Positions 27,355 to 36,646 are shown, counted from the stretch's first letter. The stretch: 64,000 bases of DNA from Magnetospirillum sp. (GCA_024707145.1 JANQAI010000001.1:250501-314500); one strand, 5' to 3'. The notes: generated by a model not told the origin, from the letters alone. Program-made: numbers and translations.

Positions 27355-27969
27355 ATGTCCCAGATCGCCCCTATCACCGTCGACACCCTTGCCGCCCATC
27401 CGCCCAAGCCCAAGCTGGGCAACCCGGCGGTGGTCGGCCTGGCCGGCTTCGGCCTGACCACGCTGATGCTGCAGTTCCACAACGTGGGCTGGGCCGGCAT
27501 CGGCCCGGTGGTCTATCTCGGCCTGTTCTTCGGCGGGCTGGCCCAGATGATCGCCGGCCTGCAGGAACAGAAGTGCGGCAACAATTTCGGCTATTGCGCC
27601 TTCACCTCCTACGGCTGCTTCTGGATCTCGCTCTGCGCCATCCTGCTGGGCAACAAGTTCGACCTGTTCAAGTCGTCGGAAACCGATCTGGGCTGGTTCC
27701 TGGTGGCGTGGACGCTGTTCAGCGCCGTGCTGTGGGTGGGCTCCATGCGCGTCAGCAAGGCCATGTTCGCCACCTTCACCACGCTTGAGATCGGCTTCGT
27801 CCTGCTGGACCTGGCCCATTTCGGCGCGCCCAAGGAGCTGTTCACCCAGCTGGCCGGCTGGGACCTGATGGTCTGCGCCCTGCTGGCCTGGTACATGATG
27901 GCCCACGTGCTGCTGGCCGACCTGTTCGGCCGCGACGTGCTGCCGGTGGGCAAGCCGGTCATCGCCTAG
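27355..27969 (+). CDS. GPR1/FUN34/YaaH (SatP-like) acetate/succinate permease
   Basis: A 204-aa protein with six predicted membrane helices. The N-terminal LGNPAVVGLAGFGLTTLML is the NPAxxGLxxFGxTT signature of the family, and GLAQMIAGLQEQKCGNNFG and FTSYGCFWISLC are further conserved pieces. Members carry acetate, succinate or ammonium across the inner membrane. The ATG at 27355, eight bases after AGGGAG, is preferred over an in-frame start further upstream. A palindromic candidate operator lies about 130 bases before the start. Confidence 0.9.
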   Translation: MSQIAPITVDTLAAHPPKPKLGNPAVVGLAGFGLTTLMLQFHNVGWAGIGPVVYLGLFFGGLAQMIAGLQEQKCGNNFGYCAFTSYGCFWISLCAILLGNKFDLFKSSETDLGWFLVAWTLFSAVLWVGSMRVSKAMFATFTTLEIGFVLLDLAHFGAPKELFTQLAGWDLMVCALLAWYMMAHVLLADLFGRDVLPVGKPVIA

Positions 27970-28055
27970 AGCGCGATGACAACAGGTTGGCGCGGCCTCG
28001 CGCCAACCTGTTGTCTGAATCGCCCTCTACCTTGTTGATAAGAGACGGATTCAGC
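27969..28055. repeat. Dispersed 85-bp repeat, family C (copy 1), with 16-bp stem
   Basis: Starts AGAGCGCGATGACAACAGG. Its core is a perfect 16-bp inverted repeat (27979-27994 with 27999-28014; arms start ACAACAGGTTGGCGCG), and it continues through TGAATCGCCCTCTACC. The same element, diverged and in opposite orientation, lies at 48881-48966. It directly follows the permease stop codon, so the strong hairpin may also terminate or protect that transcript. Confidence 0.8.
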
Positions 28056-28197
28056 GTGCAGGTCGGATCGCAAGGCGATTCGACCCGCACGCATCCGGCC
28101 CAAGGACGACCGGGACGCGGCGGGGCCTGCGGGCCCCGCCGCATTGGCATGGCGGCTCTTGTTTAAGCCGTCACATGCCTTGTCTCTTCCCTTGCTC

Positions 28198-28304
28198 GTC
28201 ATGCGCGGACTTGATCCGCGCATCCATGCGGCGCCGCACAGCCAGTATTTCATTGGATTTTCGTGCGGAACCACGTGGATGGCCGTGACAAGCACGGCCA
28301 TGAC
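28198..28304. repeat. Palindromic intergenic repeat, family B (copy 3)
   Basis: Hairpin unit GTCATGCGCGGACTTGATCC with ATCCATG, a 45-base spacer, then CACGTGGATGGCCGTGAC ending in GGCCATGAC. It fills the gap before the 3' end of the MCP gene. Confidence 0.75.
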
Positions 28305-28330
28305 GACGACTGAGGCGGTGTCGACGCCCC

Positions 28331-30025
28331 CTAATCCCGCCGCACCGCGCGCAGATCGGCCAGGAAGCCGTCGACCGCCTGGTTAAGCGAGCGGGCGCCG
28401 GAGGACAATTCCTCGGCGGTGGCGAGCACGTCGGCCGAGGCGGCGCCGGCCGCCTCCACCGCCTTGACCGCGCTGCCCAGGCCGGTGCTGACCGAGGCGG
28501 TGCCGGCCGACACCCGCTCGATGCTGCGGGCGATCTCGCCGGTGGCGGCTTCCTGCTCTTCCACGGCGGCGGCGACGGCGGCCGAGATGGCGCTCATGCG
28601 CTCGATGATATCGTCCACATGGCCGATGGCCGCCACCGCCTTCTCGGTCTCGCCCTGGACGTTGGCCACCTGGGCGCCGATCTCCTCGGTGGCCCTGGCG
28701 GTCTGGTTGGCCAGGGCCTTGACCTCGGCGGCCACCACGGCGAAGCCCTTGCCGGCCTCGCCGGCCCGCGCCGCCTCGATGGTGGCGTTCAAGGCCAGCA
28801 GGTTGGTCTGCGAGGCGATGGCGTTGATGATGGAGACGATCTCGCCGATGCGGGCGGCGCTGGCGGCCAGATCGTGCATGATGGCGCCGGTGCGCCGCGA
28901 TTCCTCCACCGCCGAGCGGGCGATGCGGCTGGATTCGTCCACCTGGCGGGAAATCTCGCCGATGGAGGCGGACAGCTGGCCGGTGGCGCTGGCCACCTGG
29001 GTGGCTGATTGGGCGGCGTCACGGGCGGCCTCGTCCACTTCGGCGGCATCCTGGCGGGCTTCCTCGGACAGGCGGCCGAGGGTGCGGGCGGCGCCCTCCA
29101 TGCGGCCGGAGGCCTGGGCCACCGTGTCCACCACGCCGCGCACCGAGCCGTCGAAATCGGCGGCCATGCGCTCGCGGGCGACGCGGCGCTCGGCGGCGGC
29201 GCGTTCGTCGGCTTCCGCCTGGGCCCGGCGCAGGTCTTCCCGCTCCAGCGCGGCCTCCTTGAAGGCGGTCAGGGCGCGGGCGATGTCGCCGATCTCGTCG
29301 CGGCGGCGGTCGCCTTCCACCACCACGCCGGTGTCGCCCTGGGCCAAGCGGGTCATGGCGGCGATGATGGCGCCCATGGGACCGGTGATGGAACGGGTGA
29401 TCAGCACCGATGCCCCCGCCAGGGCCAGCAGGCCGGCCAGCCCCACCGCGAGGCCGGTCACGGTGGCGGTGCGGGCGGCGGCCTGGGCGTCGTCGTATTC
29501 CTGGCGGGCCAGGCTGATCTGCAGGTCCATGAGCCCGCGCACGGCCTCGGCGGCCTCGCCGTAGCGCCGGCTGGAATTCTCCTCCAGCGATCTGCGGGCG
29601 CCGAAGGAATCGCCCTGGCGCATCAGCTCCAGGGTCTCCTTGGCGGCGGCCAGGAAGGCCTTGACCGCCTCGTGGGAGACGCTTTCCAGGGCCCGTTCGT
29701 CGGCGGTCAGCGGGCCGCTGCCATAAGCGTTCCACAGCTGGGTCACCTCGGCCTCGTTGGCGGCGATCTCACCCTGCAGCCGCTCCAGGGTCAGGCGCGA
29801 ATCGCTCAGGACGATGGTGGTGACGCTGGTGCCGATGCGGTTCAGCCCATCCTGGATCTGGGCCAGCTGGCCCAGCGGCACCACGCGCTCGCCGTAGACC
29901 GTCTCCAGGCCATGGGACAGTTGGCGTCCGCCGAGCAGGCCGGCGGCGCCGATGGCGGCCACCAGCAGCACGCTGACCGCCAGCAGGATCGCCAGACGGG
30001 CGCCGAATTTGATGCCTTGCAGCAT
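28331..30025 (-). CDS. Methyl-accepting chemotaxis protein
   Basis: A 564-aa transmembrane chemoreceptor. Helix one is at about residues 10-31, followed by a periplasmic helical bundle of the 4HB type (about 35-185), a second helix ([20 protein letters not shown]), a HAMP domain, and a cytoplasmic signalling domain with the conserved hairpin tip [20 protein letters not shown] followed by [18 protein letters not shown]. No heme or PAS module is present. The ATG at 30025 follows GGAGAAG. Its ligand is unknown and no che genes are adjacent. Confidence 0.93.
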   Translation of the reverse strand: MLQGIKFGARLAILLAVSVLLVAAIGAAGLLGGRQLSHGLETVYGERVVPLGQLAQIQDGLNRIGTSVTTIVLSDSRLTLERLQGEIAANEAEVTQLWNAYGSGPLTADERALESVSHEAVKAFLAAAKETLELMRQGDSFGARRSLEENSSRRYGEAAEAVRGLMDLQISLARQEYDDAQAAARTATVTGLAVGLAGLLALAGASVLITRSITGPMGAIIAAMTRLAQGDTGVVVEGDRRRDEIGDIARALTAFKEAALEREDLRRAQAEADERAAAERRVARERMAADFDGSVRGVVDTVAQASGRMEGAARTLGRLSEEARQDAAEVDEAARDAAQSATQVASATGQLSASIGEISRQVDESSRIARSAVEESRRTGAIMHDLAASAARIGEIVSIINAIASQTNLLALNATIEAARAGEAGKGFAVVAAEVKALANQTARATEEIGAQVANVQGETEKAVAAIGHVDDIIERMSAISAAVAAAVEEQEAATGEIARSIERVSAGTASVSTGLGSAVKAVEAAGAASADVLATAEELSSGARSLNQAVDGFLADLRAVRRD

Positions 30026-30170
30026 GAACGCTTCTCCTGACCCCTGGGTATTTCTTGTGCGCAAACGGGGGCAGGTTTGACTACGCTTGTGGCGTCCGTC
30101 TGTATATTGCGGAAAACCGCAAGTCCTTCCGGATAATTATGCTTTCGAATAGTCCTAAGTTTTCACTGAA

Positions 30171-30941
30171 TTAATTATCGCCGCCGGCCTTTCGATGGCG
30201 ATACGTCACCAACTCATGGATGATGCCGTGCAGAGTCTGCACCTCCTGGTTGGTGAGGTTGGCGCGCTGGAACAGGTTGCGGATGTTGCGCACCATCACC
30301 GGCCGCTTGTCCGCATGGCGCAGGAAGCCGCATTCGTCCAGTTCGCGCTCCAGGTGGTCGAAGAAGCCCAGCAGCTTTTCCTTGGTGGCCGGCGGCTGGG
30401 CGCCCTTGGTCATGTGGCGCTCGGGCAGCTCCGGGTCGGCCGCCTGGTACCATTCATAGGCCACCAGCAGCACGCATTGCGCCAGGTTCAGCGACGAATA
30501 GTCGGGATTCAGCGGCACGGTGACGACAGTGTCGGCGATGGCCACGTCGTCATTGTGCAGGCCGGTGCGCTCGGGCCCGAACAGCACGCCGAAGCTCTGT
30601 CCCTCGGCGGCGATGGCGCGCATGGTGGTGGCGGCGCTCTTGGGCGTGTCCACCGGCTTGACCATGAAGCGGTTGCGCGCGGTGGTGGCCCACACCCGGT
30701 TCAGGCCGGCCACCGCCGCCTCGGTGGTGTCGAACACCCTGGCCCCCAGCACCACCCGGTCGGCGCCCGAGGCGGCGGCGATGGCGCGTTCGCTCAGCCA
30801 GTCGGGCTTGGGCGCCACCAGGCGCAAATCGGTCAGGCCGTTGTTGAGCATGGCCCGCGCAGCGGTGCCGATGTTTTCCGACAGCTGCGGCCGGACCAGG
30901 ATGATCGCCGGCCCGGGGGAAGTCACATTGGTCTCGGTCAT
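30171..30941 (-). CDS. trmJ: TrmJ-like tRNA (cytidine/uridine-2'-O-)-methyltransferase
   Basis: A 256-aa SPOUT-class methyltransferase. The N-terminal ILVRPQLSENIGTAARAMLNNGL, the motif VLFGPERTGL, and the trefoil-knot segment SSLNLAQCVLLVAYEWYQ are the three SpoU motifs. TrmJ methylates the ribose at tRNA position 32. The start codon at 30941 comes two bases after the stop of the leftward gene before it, so the two are probably translationally coupled. Confidence 0.9.
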   Translation of the reverse strand: MTETNVTSPGPAIILVRPQLSENIGTAARAMLNNGLTDLRLVAPKPDWLSERAIAAASGADRVVLGARVFDTTEAAVAGLNRVWATTARNRFMVKPVDTPKSAATTMRAIAAEGQSFGVLFGPERTGLHNDDVAIADTVVTVPLNPDYSSLNLAQCVLLVAYEWYQAADPELPERHMTKGAQPPATKEKLLGFFDHLERELDECGFLRHADKRPVMVRNIRNLFQRANLTNQEVQTLHGIIHELVTYRHRKAGGDN

Positions 30942-30943
30942 GT

Positions 30944-31641
30944 CTAGTGCAGTATGCCCATCAAATAGCCGGCCAGAACGCCGAGCACGGCGGTGGCGGG
31001 CAACACGATGTTGGTCAGGGTCTTGCGGGTGGTCTCGGTCTTCTTGGCGGTGAAGACGAAATGGCGCTGCATGGTGCGCACCACCACCTCCACCGCCGCA
31101 GCGCCGGCAAAGTCCGAGAACACCCCGATACCGCCCACGGCGCGTAGGAGCCGTCGGCGAACTGATTGAGCACGGCGCGCGAGGTCTTGTCGTCCTCGTC
31201 CAGGAAGGTTTCCCAGCCGCACACCACCTGGCGCCCCTGCACCTTCTCCATCTGCGCGTCGACGCGGTGGAAGGTGTAGGTGGTGTCGATGACACGGACG
31301 ATGCGCGAATTGGGTTCCTCGCGCTTGGGGATGGGGTTGGCCGGGCGGGCCGGCTTGGACGGCGGCGGCGGTTCGGCCGTGGCGGGCGCGGTGCCGCCGT
31401 TCAGCACCGCATGCAGCGGATGGTCGGCCGGCGCCAGCACCTGCCAGCGCTTCAGCGCCTCGCGGGCCAGATCCATGTGGCCGGCGGAAACCAGCCGCTC
31501 GGCCAGGGTGCGCCACAATTCGGCGGCGTCGCAATCCTCGCTCTGCTGCGCCGCCGACAGCGCCGGCAGCAATTCCGGGCGCAGGGAGGCCGGGCAGTGC
31601 AGGGCCACCCAGTTCAGCACCTCGCTCATGGCATCGGGCAT
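30944..31641 (-). CDS. Conserved-looking hypothetical protein with C-terminal membrane helix (frameshifted)
   Basis: After correction about 232 aa from the ATG at 31641 (or 228 from 31629). The first 90 residues look helical and TPR-like (DLAREALKRWQVLAPADHPL). A proline-rich linker follows, then an alpha/beta stretch (RIVRVIDTTYTFHRVDAQME) and a C-terminal helix (LPATAVLGVLAGYLMGILH). The frame breaks at about 31138, and adding one base joins ADGSYAP to GGIGVFSDFAGAAAVEV. It ends two bases before trmJ. I do not recognise the family; a tail-anchored membrane protein is likely. Confidence 0.6.
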
Positions 31642-31793
31642 GGTCGATGGATTCCGTTTCGCTGGCCGTCTCGAAGCTGCGGCGACAATACCGTCGGCTT
31701 CGGCGCTACACCAGACGCAATACGCCCAAGGCACGGTTGCGGCGGCGGGCGTGGGCGCGGTCAAATGGTAAAAAAGTCTCAGGGAGGAAGGCC

Positions 31794-32036
31794 ATGAACA
31801 CCCTGTCCAAGGTGGTGCTGCGCACCGGGTCCAAGATGGTGCTGCGCACCGGCGAGACCGCCAGCCTGTGTCTGAAGCAAACTGCCGACCTGAACCGCCG
31901 CCTGTCGAGCGGCGAGGTGGGCGGCCGGCGCTACGTGCAGGAGGCGGTGGCCATCTGGCGCTACAACATCCGCAATTTCTGGCACCCCGACCCCGATCCC
32001 GCCCACAGCGCGCGCGACCTGGTGGAGCGCCATTAG
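31794..32036 (+). CDS. Small basic protein of 80 aa, unknown function
   Basis: Starts at an ATG with a very strong ribosome binding site (AGGGAGGAAGG, four bases before). The protein begins with a short internal repeat (KVVLRTGSKMVLRTGETA) and ends with an aromatic segment (EAVAIWRYNIRNFWHPDPDP). It has no membrane helix and no cysteine pair. It converges on the methyltransferase gene, whose stop lies one base away. I do not recognise the family. Confidence 0.6.
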   Translation: MNTLSKVVLRTGSKMVLRTGETASLCLKQTADLNRRLSSGEVGGRRYVQEAVAIWRYNIRNFWHPDPDPAHSARDLVERH

Positions 32037-32037
32037 C

Positions 32038-32712
32038 TCACGCCCGTTCCAGCAGGTTGACGCGCATGGGCTGGTCGAATTCCCAGCCGGTGTCGGTGCG
32101 GCGGCCGTTGGTCTCGAACAGGGTGCGCAGTTCGTCCTTTATGGCGTCGAAGCGGGCCTCGCGCTCGACATTGGCCGAGATCAGGCGCTCGCGGAAGGCG
32201 TCGAAGGTGCGCATCTGCACGGTGTGGACGTAGCGGAATTCGCGCACCGGCTGCAGCGCCGGACAGCTTTGCAGGGCGCGGTAGGCGCGCGTCCGCACCT
32301 CGGTCTCGTCGTCTACCGGGCGGCAGGTCTCGAAGAACTTGCCCTCGGCGACGGGTTCCGAGACATAGACGGCGCCGCTGGGCCTGAGCACGCGCGCCGC
32401 TTCCTGCAGCGCCTGGCCCATGACCGCCACCGGCACATGGTGCAGCGAGTTGAAGAAGACCACGTAATCGGCCTCGCCACTGGGGACGGGCAGGGACTGG
32501 CCGACGCCCTCGACAATGGTGACGCGGTCCATGGGGGCGGCGGCGCGCGCCTTGGCCAGTTGGCGGGGCGAGCATTCCACCCCCAGCACGCGGGCGCCGA
32601 ACCCGGCCATGTGGCGGGCCAAGTGGCCGTCGCCGCAGCCCACGTCGATGACGCGCTTGCCTTCCAGCGCCAGGGTCTCCACGATCACGTCCGCATTGCG
32701 CCGCCTGTCCAT
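32038..32712 (-). CDS. Class I SAM-dependent methyltransferase
   Basis: A 224-aa Rossmann-fold methyltransferase. Motif I is VIDVGCGDGHLARHM (about residues 21-35), the acidic residue after strand two is in LGVECSP, and DYVVFFNSLHHVP is motif IV with a UbiE/MenG-like flavour. The substrate is unknown. It is convergent with the small gene at 31794 and divergent from the YdcF-like gene, with 38 bases between starts. Confidence 0.85.
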   Translation of the reverse strand: MDRRRNADVIVETLALEGKRVIDVGCGDGHLARHMAGFGARVLGVECSPRQLAKARAAAPMDRVTIVEGVGQSLPVPSGEADYVVFFNSLHHVPVAVMGQALQEAARVLRPSGAVYVSEPVAEGKFFETCRPVDDETEVRTRAYRALQSCPALQPVREFRYVHTVQMRTFDAFRERLISANVEREARFDAIKDELRTLFETNGRRTDTGWEFDQPMRVNLLERA

Positions 32713-32750
32713 GGGCCTTCCTCCGCTTTACATCAGGTTTTGCTTATCCG

Positions 32751-33269
32751 ATGTCCCCGTTCCCTGTCGACGCCTTTGACGTGGCGATCATCCTGGGCGC
32801 CCGCATCGATCCGGACGGCACGCCGTCACCGGCCATGGTCCGCCGTGTCTCCCATGGCGTCGCGCTGCTGCACGGCGGAAGGGCCGGGGCGCTGTTGATG
32901 ACCGGCGGCGCCACCACCTCGGCGGTGCCCGAGGCGCGGGTGATGCGCGAGATTGCCTTGGACCTGGGCGCGCCGGCCGAACGGGTGCACCTGGAGGAGG
33001 AGGCGGCCAACACCATCCAGAACGCCCTGTTCTCGGCGCGCATCCTGCACCGGCAGGGCTGGCGCCGCGCCCTGGTGGTGACCGACAGCTTCCACCGGCC
33101 GCGCACCCGCTACATCTTCCGCCGCTTCGGCCTTAGCGTGGCGGTGGCCGGGGTGCGCCCCGAACAGCCCACGCGGGACTGGTGGCTGGCCCATCTGCGC
33201 GAGGCGGCGGCGCTGCCCTGGACCATCCTGCGGGTGGAGGCGCTGCTGCTGCGGGCGGGGCGGCCCTAG
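32751..33269 (+). CDS. YdcF/ElyC-family protein (DUF218)
   Basis: A 172-aa protein covering the whole DUF218 domain. It has the starting strand VAIILGARIDPDGTPSPAMVRR, the glycine loop LLMTGGATTS, the conserved E residues in EEEAANTIQNALFSARIL, and the late motif VVTDSFHRPRTRYIFRRFG. Unlike ElyC and SanA it has no N-terminal membrane helix. The family is tied to envelope polysaccharide metabolism and binds nucleotide-like ligands, but the reaction is not established. Confidence 0.82.
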   Translation: MSPFPVDAFDVAIILGARIDPDGTPSPAMVRRVSHGVALLHGGRAGALLMTGGATTSAVPEARVMREIALDLGAPAERVHLEEEAANTIQNALFSARILHRQGWRRALVVTDSFHRPRTRYIFRRFGLSVAVAGVRPEQPTRDWWLAHLREAAALPWTILRVEALLLRAGRP

Positions 33270-33322
33270 GCGGGGGCGGCCGTGCGAGGGGCGCGCGCGT
33301 CGCCTTCCCCTCGCACGAACCC

Positions 33323-34351
33323 TCAAAGAACCGGGGCCGGCGTGGTCGCCGAACTTGCCGGCAGGACGGGCAGAGTTACCTGGGGCTGCGTGCCGGTCAG
33401 GCTGTGCAGGAAGGCGACGATGTCGGCGGTTTCCGCATCGGAGAACGTCTTGCCGAGCTGGCTTTCACCCATGATGCGCACCGCCTCTTCCAAAGACCGC
33501 ACCTTGCCGGTGTGGAAATACGGCCCGGTCAGGGCGATGTTGCGCAGGGTGGGGACGCGGAAGGCGAAGGCATCGTCGCTGTTCGAGGTGATCTTTTCAC
33601 GCCCCCTGTCGCCCTCCGGCCGGGCCGTCGTTGGCGGGGCCTTGGCGAGACCAAATTTCTGGAAGCCGTCGCCCCCGAGATTGACGCCGGAATGGCAGTT
33701 GGCGCAGCCGCTGTCGATGAACGTCGCCAGCCCTTTCTTCTGCTGGGCGGCCAGGGCCTTGGCGTCGCCCTTCAGGTAGCGGTCGAAGGGGGCGTCGGGG
33801 GTGACCAGGGTTGCCTCGAAGGCGGCGATGGCGGTCGCCATGTTGTCGAAGCTCACCGCGTCCTTGGATTTTGGGAAGGCCTTGGTGAACTGGCTGACAT
33901 AGCCGGGAATGCTTTTCAGCGTGGTTTCGACCCGATCGGGGGAGTTGTTCATCTCCACCCCGGCCTGGACCGGTCCCTTCGCCTGCTCTTTCAGGTTGGG
34001 CGCGCGGCCGTCCCAGAACTGGGAGGTGTTGAAGGTGGCATTCAGCACGGTGGGCGCATTGCGCGGACCCTTGGCCCAGCCGTGGCCGACCGAGGTTTCC
34101 ATGCCATCGACGCCGCCGGCGCCCACGTTGTGGCAGGTGTTGCAGCTGATCAGGCCGCTGGCCGACAGGCGCGGCTCGAAATACAGGCTCTTGCCCAGTT
34201 CGACCAGCGCCGGGTCGGCGCCCTTGGCTTCGGTTCCCACGCCGGGCAGCGGCGAGAACAATTCCCTGGACCGTTTCATCAGGTCGTCGGCGGCATGGGC
34301 CACGCCACTCACGGCGACCAGCGCCGTGGCGGTGAGGATGGCTGAGCGCAT
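33323..34351 (-). CDS. Di-haem cytochrome c peroxidase (CcpA/MauG family)
   Basis: A 342-aa periplasmic protein. The first 20 residues are a Sec signal ending AHA. Two c-type haem sites are visible, CNTCH (C70, C73, H74) and CANCH (C216, C219, H220), the spacing of bacterial di-haem peroxidases. The region FRVPTLRNIALTGPYFHTG near residue 270 is the conserved C-terminal haem environment. It would reduce H2O2 with electrons from a small cytochrome c. A short inverted repeat (ACCGCAG...CTGCGGT, about 34425-34447) lies upstream of the start and could be an operator. Confidence 0.92.
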   Translation of the reverse strand: MRSAILTATALVAVSGVAHAADDLMKRSRELFSPLPGVGTEAKGADPALVELGKSLYFEPRLSASGLISCNTCHNVGAGGVDGMETSVGHGWAKGPRNAPTVLNATFNTSQFWDGRAPNLKEQAKGPVQAGVEMNNSPDRVETTLKSIPGYVSQFTKAFPKSKDAVSFDNMATAIAAFEATLVTPDAPFDRYLKGDAKALAAQQKKGLATFIDSGCANCHSGVNLGGDGFQKFGLAKAPPTTARPEGDRGREKITSNSDDAFAFRVPTLRNIALTGPYFHTGKVRSLEEAVRIMGESQLGKTFSDAETADIVAFLHSLTGTQPQVTLPVLPASSATTPAPVL

Positions 34352-34637
34352 CTGTGCATCTCCTCGGATTTCGTTGGGCGATGAGCCGGCGAGCCGGCCG
34401 GAGGGATGCTAGTCGGCGCAACTTAAACCGCAGATGAATGAACTGCGGTGCACAAATATCCTATTAGGGGTATATGTGCCGTGGTTCCTGGTATGGTCTT
34501 GCCGATGGCGAGTGAATTGCGTCTGACGGGGGTGCTGGTGGCCGGAAGGTTCGTGTTATGTTCTTGAGGTTTTGCGCGTGTTAGTATATGTTATCTCGCC
34601 ATAAACCTCCCCCAGTCAGCAACACGGGGCCAGCGCC
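34352..34637. other. Divergent intergenic region before the accessory cassette
   Basis: Clearly more AT-rich than its surroundings. It contains the inverted repeat ACCGCAG-N9-CTGCGGT at about 34425-34447, near the peroxidase promoter side, and a candidate rightward promoter at 34564-34592. No ORF or terminator is evident. Confidence 0.5.
34564..34592 (+). promoter_or_regulatory. Candidate promoter of the accessory cassette
   Basis: TTGAGG at 34564-34569, a 17-base spacer, then TATGTT at 34587-34592, about 45 bases before the first reading frame of the cassette. Confidence 0.4.
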
Positions 34638-35175
34638 ATGCTCAACCTAAAATCCCCCATCGGCACCAATTACCGTGTCGATCCCAACGACCTCATGGAC
34701 ACCAAACGCGCCCTTAGCGATCGCGGCTATTACGACGTTCCGCCCCATCGCGGCATCGACGACTGGACTGACGACGCCACTATCGCGGGCATCTAGAAGT
34801 TCCAGCAAGACAACAGCCTCAAGGTGGATGGCTTCATGAGGCCTGGCGGGCCGACGGAACAGAAGATGAATATGAAAATGGGGGCTGCCACAAATGGCGG
34901 CGGCTGGGAGCATCAGTCGGACATGGATGTTGGCGACGACAAGGAATTTGATGTCAAGGGGCCGATCAAAGTCGATACTCATAACCCTTCGGCAGGGGTC
35001 AACGGCGCGCGATATCATGTGGATTGGCATGCTCTCTTTTGGGACGAATGAAAAAGTTTTCGAGCCGCCTTATCCCAGTCCCAACGGTCACCGTGTCCGG
35101 GTTTGGTATCCCCAACAGCCGGAATATTCAAACCATCCCGGCACACCGTATCTGAAGGTCTATAGGACGAAGTAA
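34638..35175 (+). pseudogene. Peptidoglycan-binding-like protein, interrupted by an amber codon and a frameshift
   Basis: The ATG at 34638 opens a frame reading DLMDTKRALSDRGYYDVPPH and GIDDWTDDATIAGI, then TAG at 34794-34796. The frame continues without pause as KFQQDNSLKVDGFMRPGGPTE, the end of a peptidoglycan-binding-type three-helix domain. A paralogous stretch at 35715 has a lysine codon at the TAG position. The downstream frame ends TGA near 35049, whereas a +1 frame continues as protein-like GTNEKVFEPPYPSPNGHRV to the TAA at 35175, so a second lesion is likely. Base composition is lower in GC than the neighbours. It is most simply a decaying gene; amber readthrough is an alternative. 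Confidence 0.6.
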
Positions 35176-35177
35176 CC

Positions 35178-35678
35178 ATGCCGATGAGCCGCAAAGTCAT
35201 CATTGCCGTTGGCCTTGCGGCGATCCTCCTTGGCGGCTTGGCTGCCTACCAGTATTGGCAGCAGGAATACGGCCCCATCGATGAGCGGAAGATCGAACGG
35301 GAATGGCAGGCCGGATAGCCTGGCCCGCGTTATTCGCGCGCGCAATGTCTGGTGCGGATAGACACCAAATTGGGGATTGGATACGACGTTGCGTGGAACC
35401 AATGGCGCGATGCCTTTGTCCGGTACGCCGCGAATCATGAACCGCGCGCTCGATTTGAAGCGGGACACGGCCGGAACGGCGAAATCTACCTCCTGTTTTT
35501 CGACGCATGCGAACGGCGCATTGAAATTGCCCGAGCCATGGCGGCCTATTTTCAGCGACGTCATGGGATTGGGTATGTCATGACGGTGCGGGACGAAGTC
35601 GTTGCCCCTGGACCGGAAACCCTGCAAACATGCGACCGATATTGGACCGATTGCGCGTCCCAGAATCCGTCCCCATGA
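35178..35678 (+). pseudogene. Membrane-anchored hypothetical protein with an in-frame amber codon
   Basis: Begins two bases after the previous frame with MPMSRKVIIAVGLAAILLGG, an N-terminal membrane anchor. A TAG at 35316-35318 (codon 47) interrupts it. The same frame then continues for 119 codons as coherent protein (CLVRIDTKLGIGYDVAWNQW; EIYLLFFDACERRIEIARAM) to a TGA at 35678, giving 166 codons if read through. No family recognised. It is the second consecutive gene in this cassette with an in-frame TAG. Confidence 0.55.
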
Positions 35679-35684
35679 TCTCAC

Positions 35685-35707
35685 GGGCTTACATCAGGTA
35701 AGTTCGC
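35685..35707 (+). repeat. 23-bp direct repeat, left copy
   Basis: Starts GGGCTTACATCAGG; 21 of 23 bases match the copy at 36647-36669. Each copy lies within ten bases after a stop codon, and together they flank a 960-bp segment with the truncated paralogue and the OmpA-like gene. Confidence 0.6.
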
Positions 35708-35714
35708 CCCCGCC

Positions 35715-36131
35715 AGCGATCTCGGTTATTACGACGTTCCGCCCCATCGGGGCATCGACGACTGGACCGACGACGCAACCTTCAGTGGCATCAAGCGGTT
35801 CCAGAAAGACAATGGCCTCAAAGTGGACGGCTTCATGCGGCCGGGTGGGCCGATCGAGCGGGCGATGAATGCCAGTTTGGCAGATAACGAGAACAAGCCC
35901 GGATTGGGAGAAGGAGAAACCCCGCCGTATACAGGCGGTAAGGGGCAGGTTCGTGAGCCTGGAAACAACATGCCGGTCATTGTTCCGCCTTTTGCCGATC
36001 CGAACATGCCTGTAATAAGAAAGCTGGAGAAGCTTCCGGGGCCGTATATTGACGAGAACGGCAACCTTATTCTTAACGATCCTGGCCCTCTCGCACCGCG
36101 CCGGGTGCGTCCTCCGAAAGGGCCTTATTGA
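35715..36131 (+). pseudogene. 5'-truncated paralogue of the peptidoglycan-binding-like gene
   Basis: From about 35715 the sequence resumes homology to the gene at 34638, inside its codons for SDRGYYDVPPHRGIDDW, and stays in frame (TFSGIKRFQKDNGLKVDGF) through a different proline-rich tail (GNNMPVIVPPFADPNMPVIR) to a TGA at 36131. The first 30 codons of the intact paralogue, including the start, are missing. The first in-frame ATG is at 35833, beyond the domain. It appears to be a partial duplication. Confidence 0.65.
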
Positions 36132-36160
36132 AACGCCACGATGACCAAGGCAGGGAAGTC

Positions 36161-36637
36161 ATGAAGACAGTCGTCGCAGCATTTGGCTTCTGCATGCTGG
36201 CGGAAACGGCGATTGCCGCCGATCAGCCATGTTATACGAGCGAGCGAAGGGGAGGGCTGGACTTCTCGCTGCCCTGCGCCTGGCACAGCCCGATCCCGGC
36301 AGAGGACGCCGTCATTGGATTCGCCTCGGGATCGGCGAACTTGTCCGCTGATGCCCAGGCCATTCTCGACCGCCAGGCGGCCGTCCTGGCCCGCTTCCCC
36401 AATGCTCCGGTCGAACTGGTGGGGCATGCCGACACGGTCGAGGCGCCGACGGCGTCGGAACAGGCGGCACTGAGCCAAAGCCGGGCCGGTGCGGTGCGGG
36501 CCTACTTGATCAGCCGGGGCATCGTTTCCGGCCGTATCACCGCATCGGGCCGCGATTACCCGTTCATGATCCCGCGTCAGCTAACGCCTGAAACCCTGGC
36601 GCGCATGCGGGTGGTGTTCACGCAAATGGGCAATTAA
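36161..36637 (+). CDS. OmpA-like domain protein with signal peptide
   Basis: A 158-aa secreted or lipid-free periplasmic protein. The signal peptide MKTVVAAFGFCMLAETAIAA is followed by a short spacer with two cysteines (PCYTSERRGGLDFSLPC) and then an OmpA/MotB-type peptidoglycan-binding domain (IGFASGSANLSADAQAIL; VELVGHADTVE; SRAGAVRAYLISRGI). The start follows GGGAAG. With the peptidoglycan-binding-like frames before it, the cassette looks directed at the cell wall. Confidence 0.8.
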   Translation: MKTVVAAFGFCMLAETAIAADQPCYTSERRGGLDFSLPCAWHSPIPAEDAVIGFASGSANLSADAQAILDRQAAVLARFPNAPVELVGHADTVEAPTASEQAALSQSRAGAVRAYLISRGIVSGRITASGRDYPFMIPRQLTPETLARMRVVFTQMGN

Positions 36638-36646
36638 GTTTGGGGC

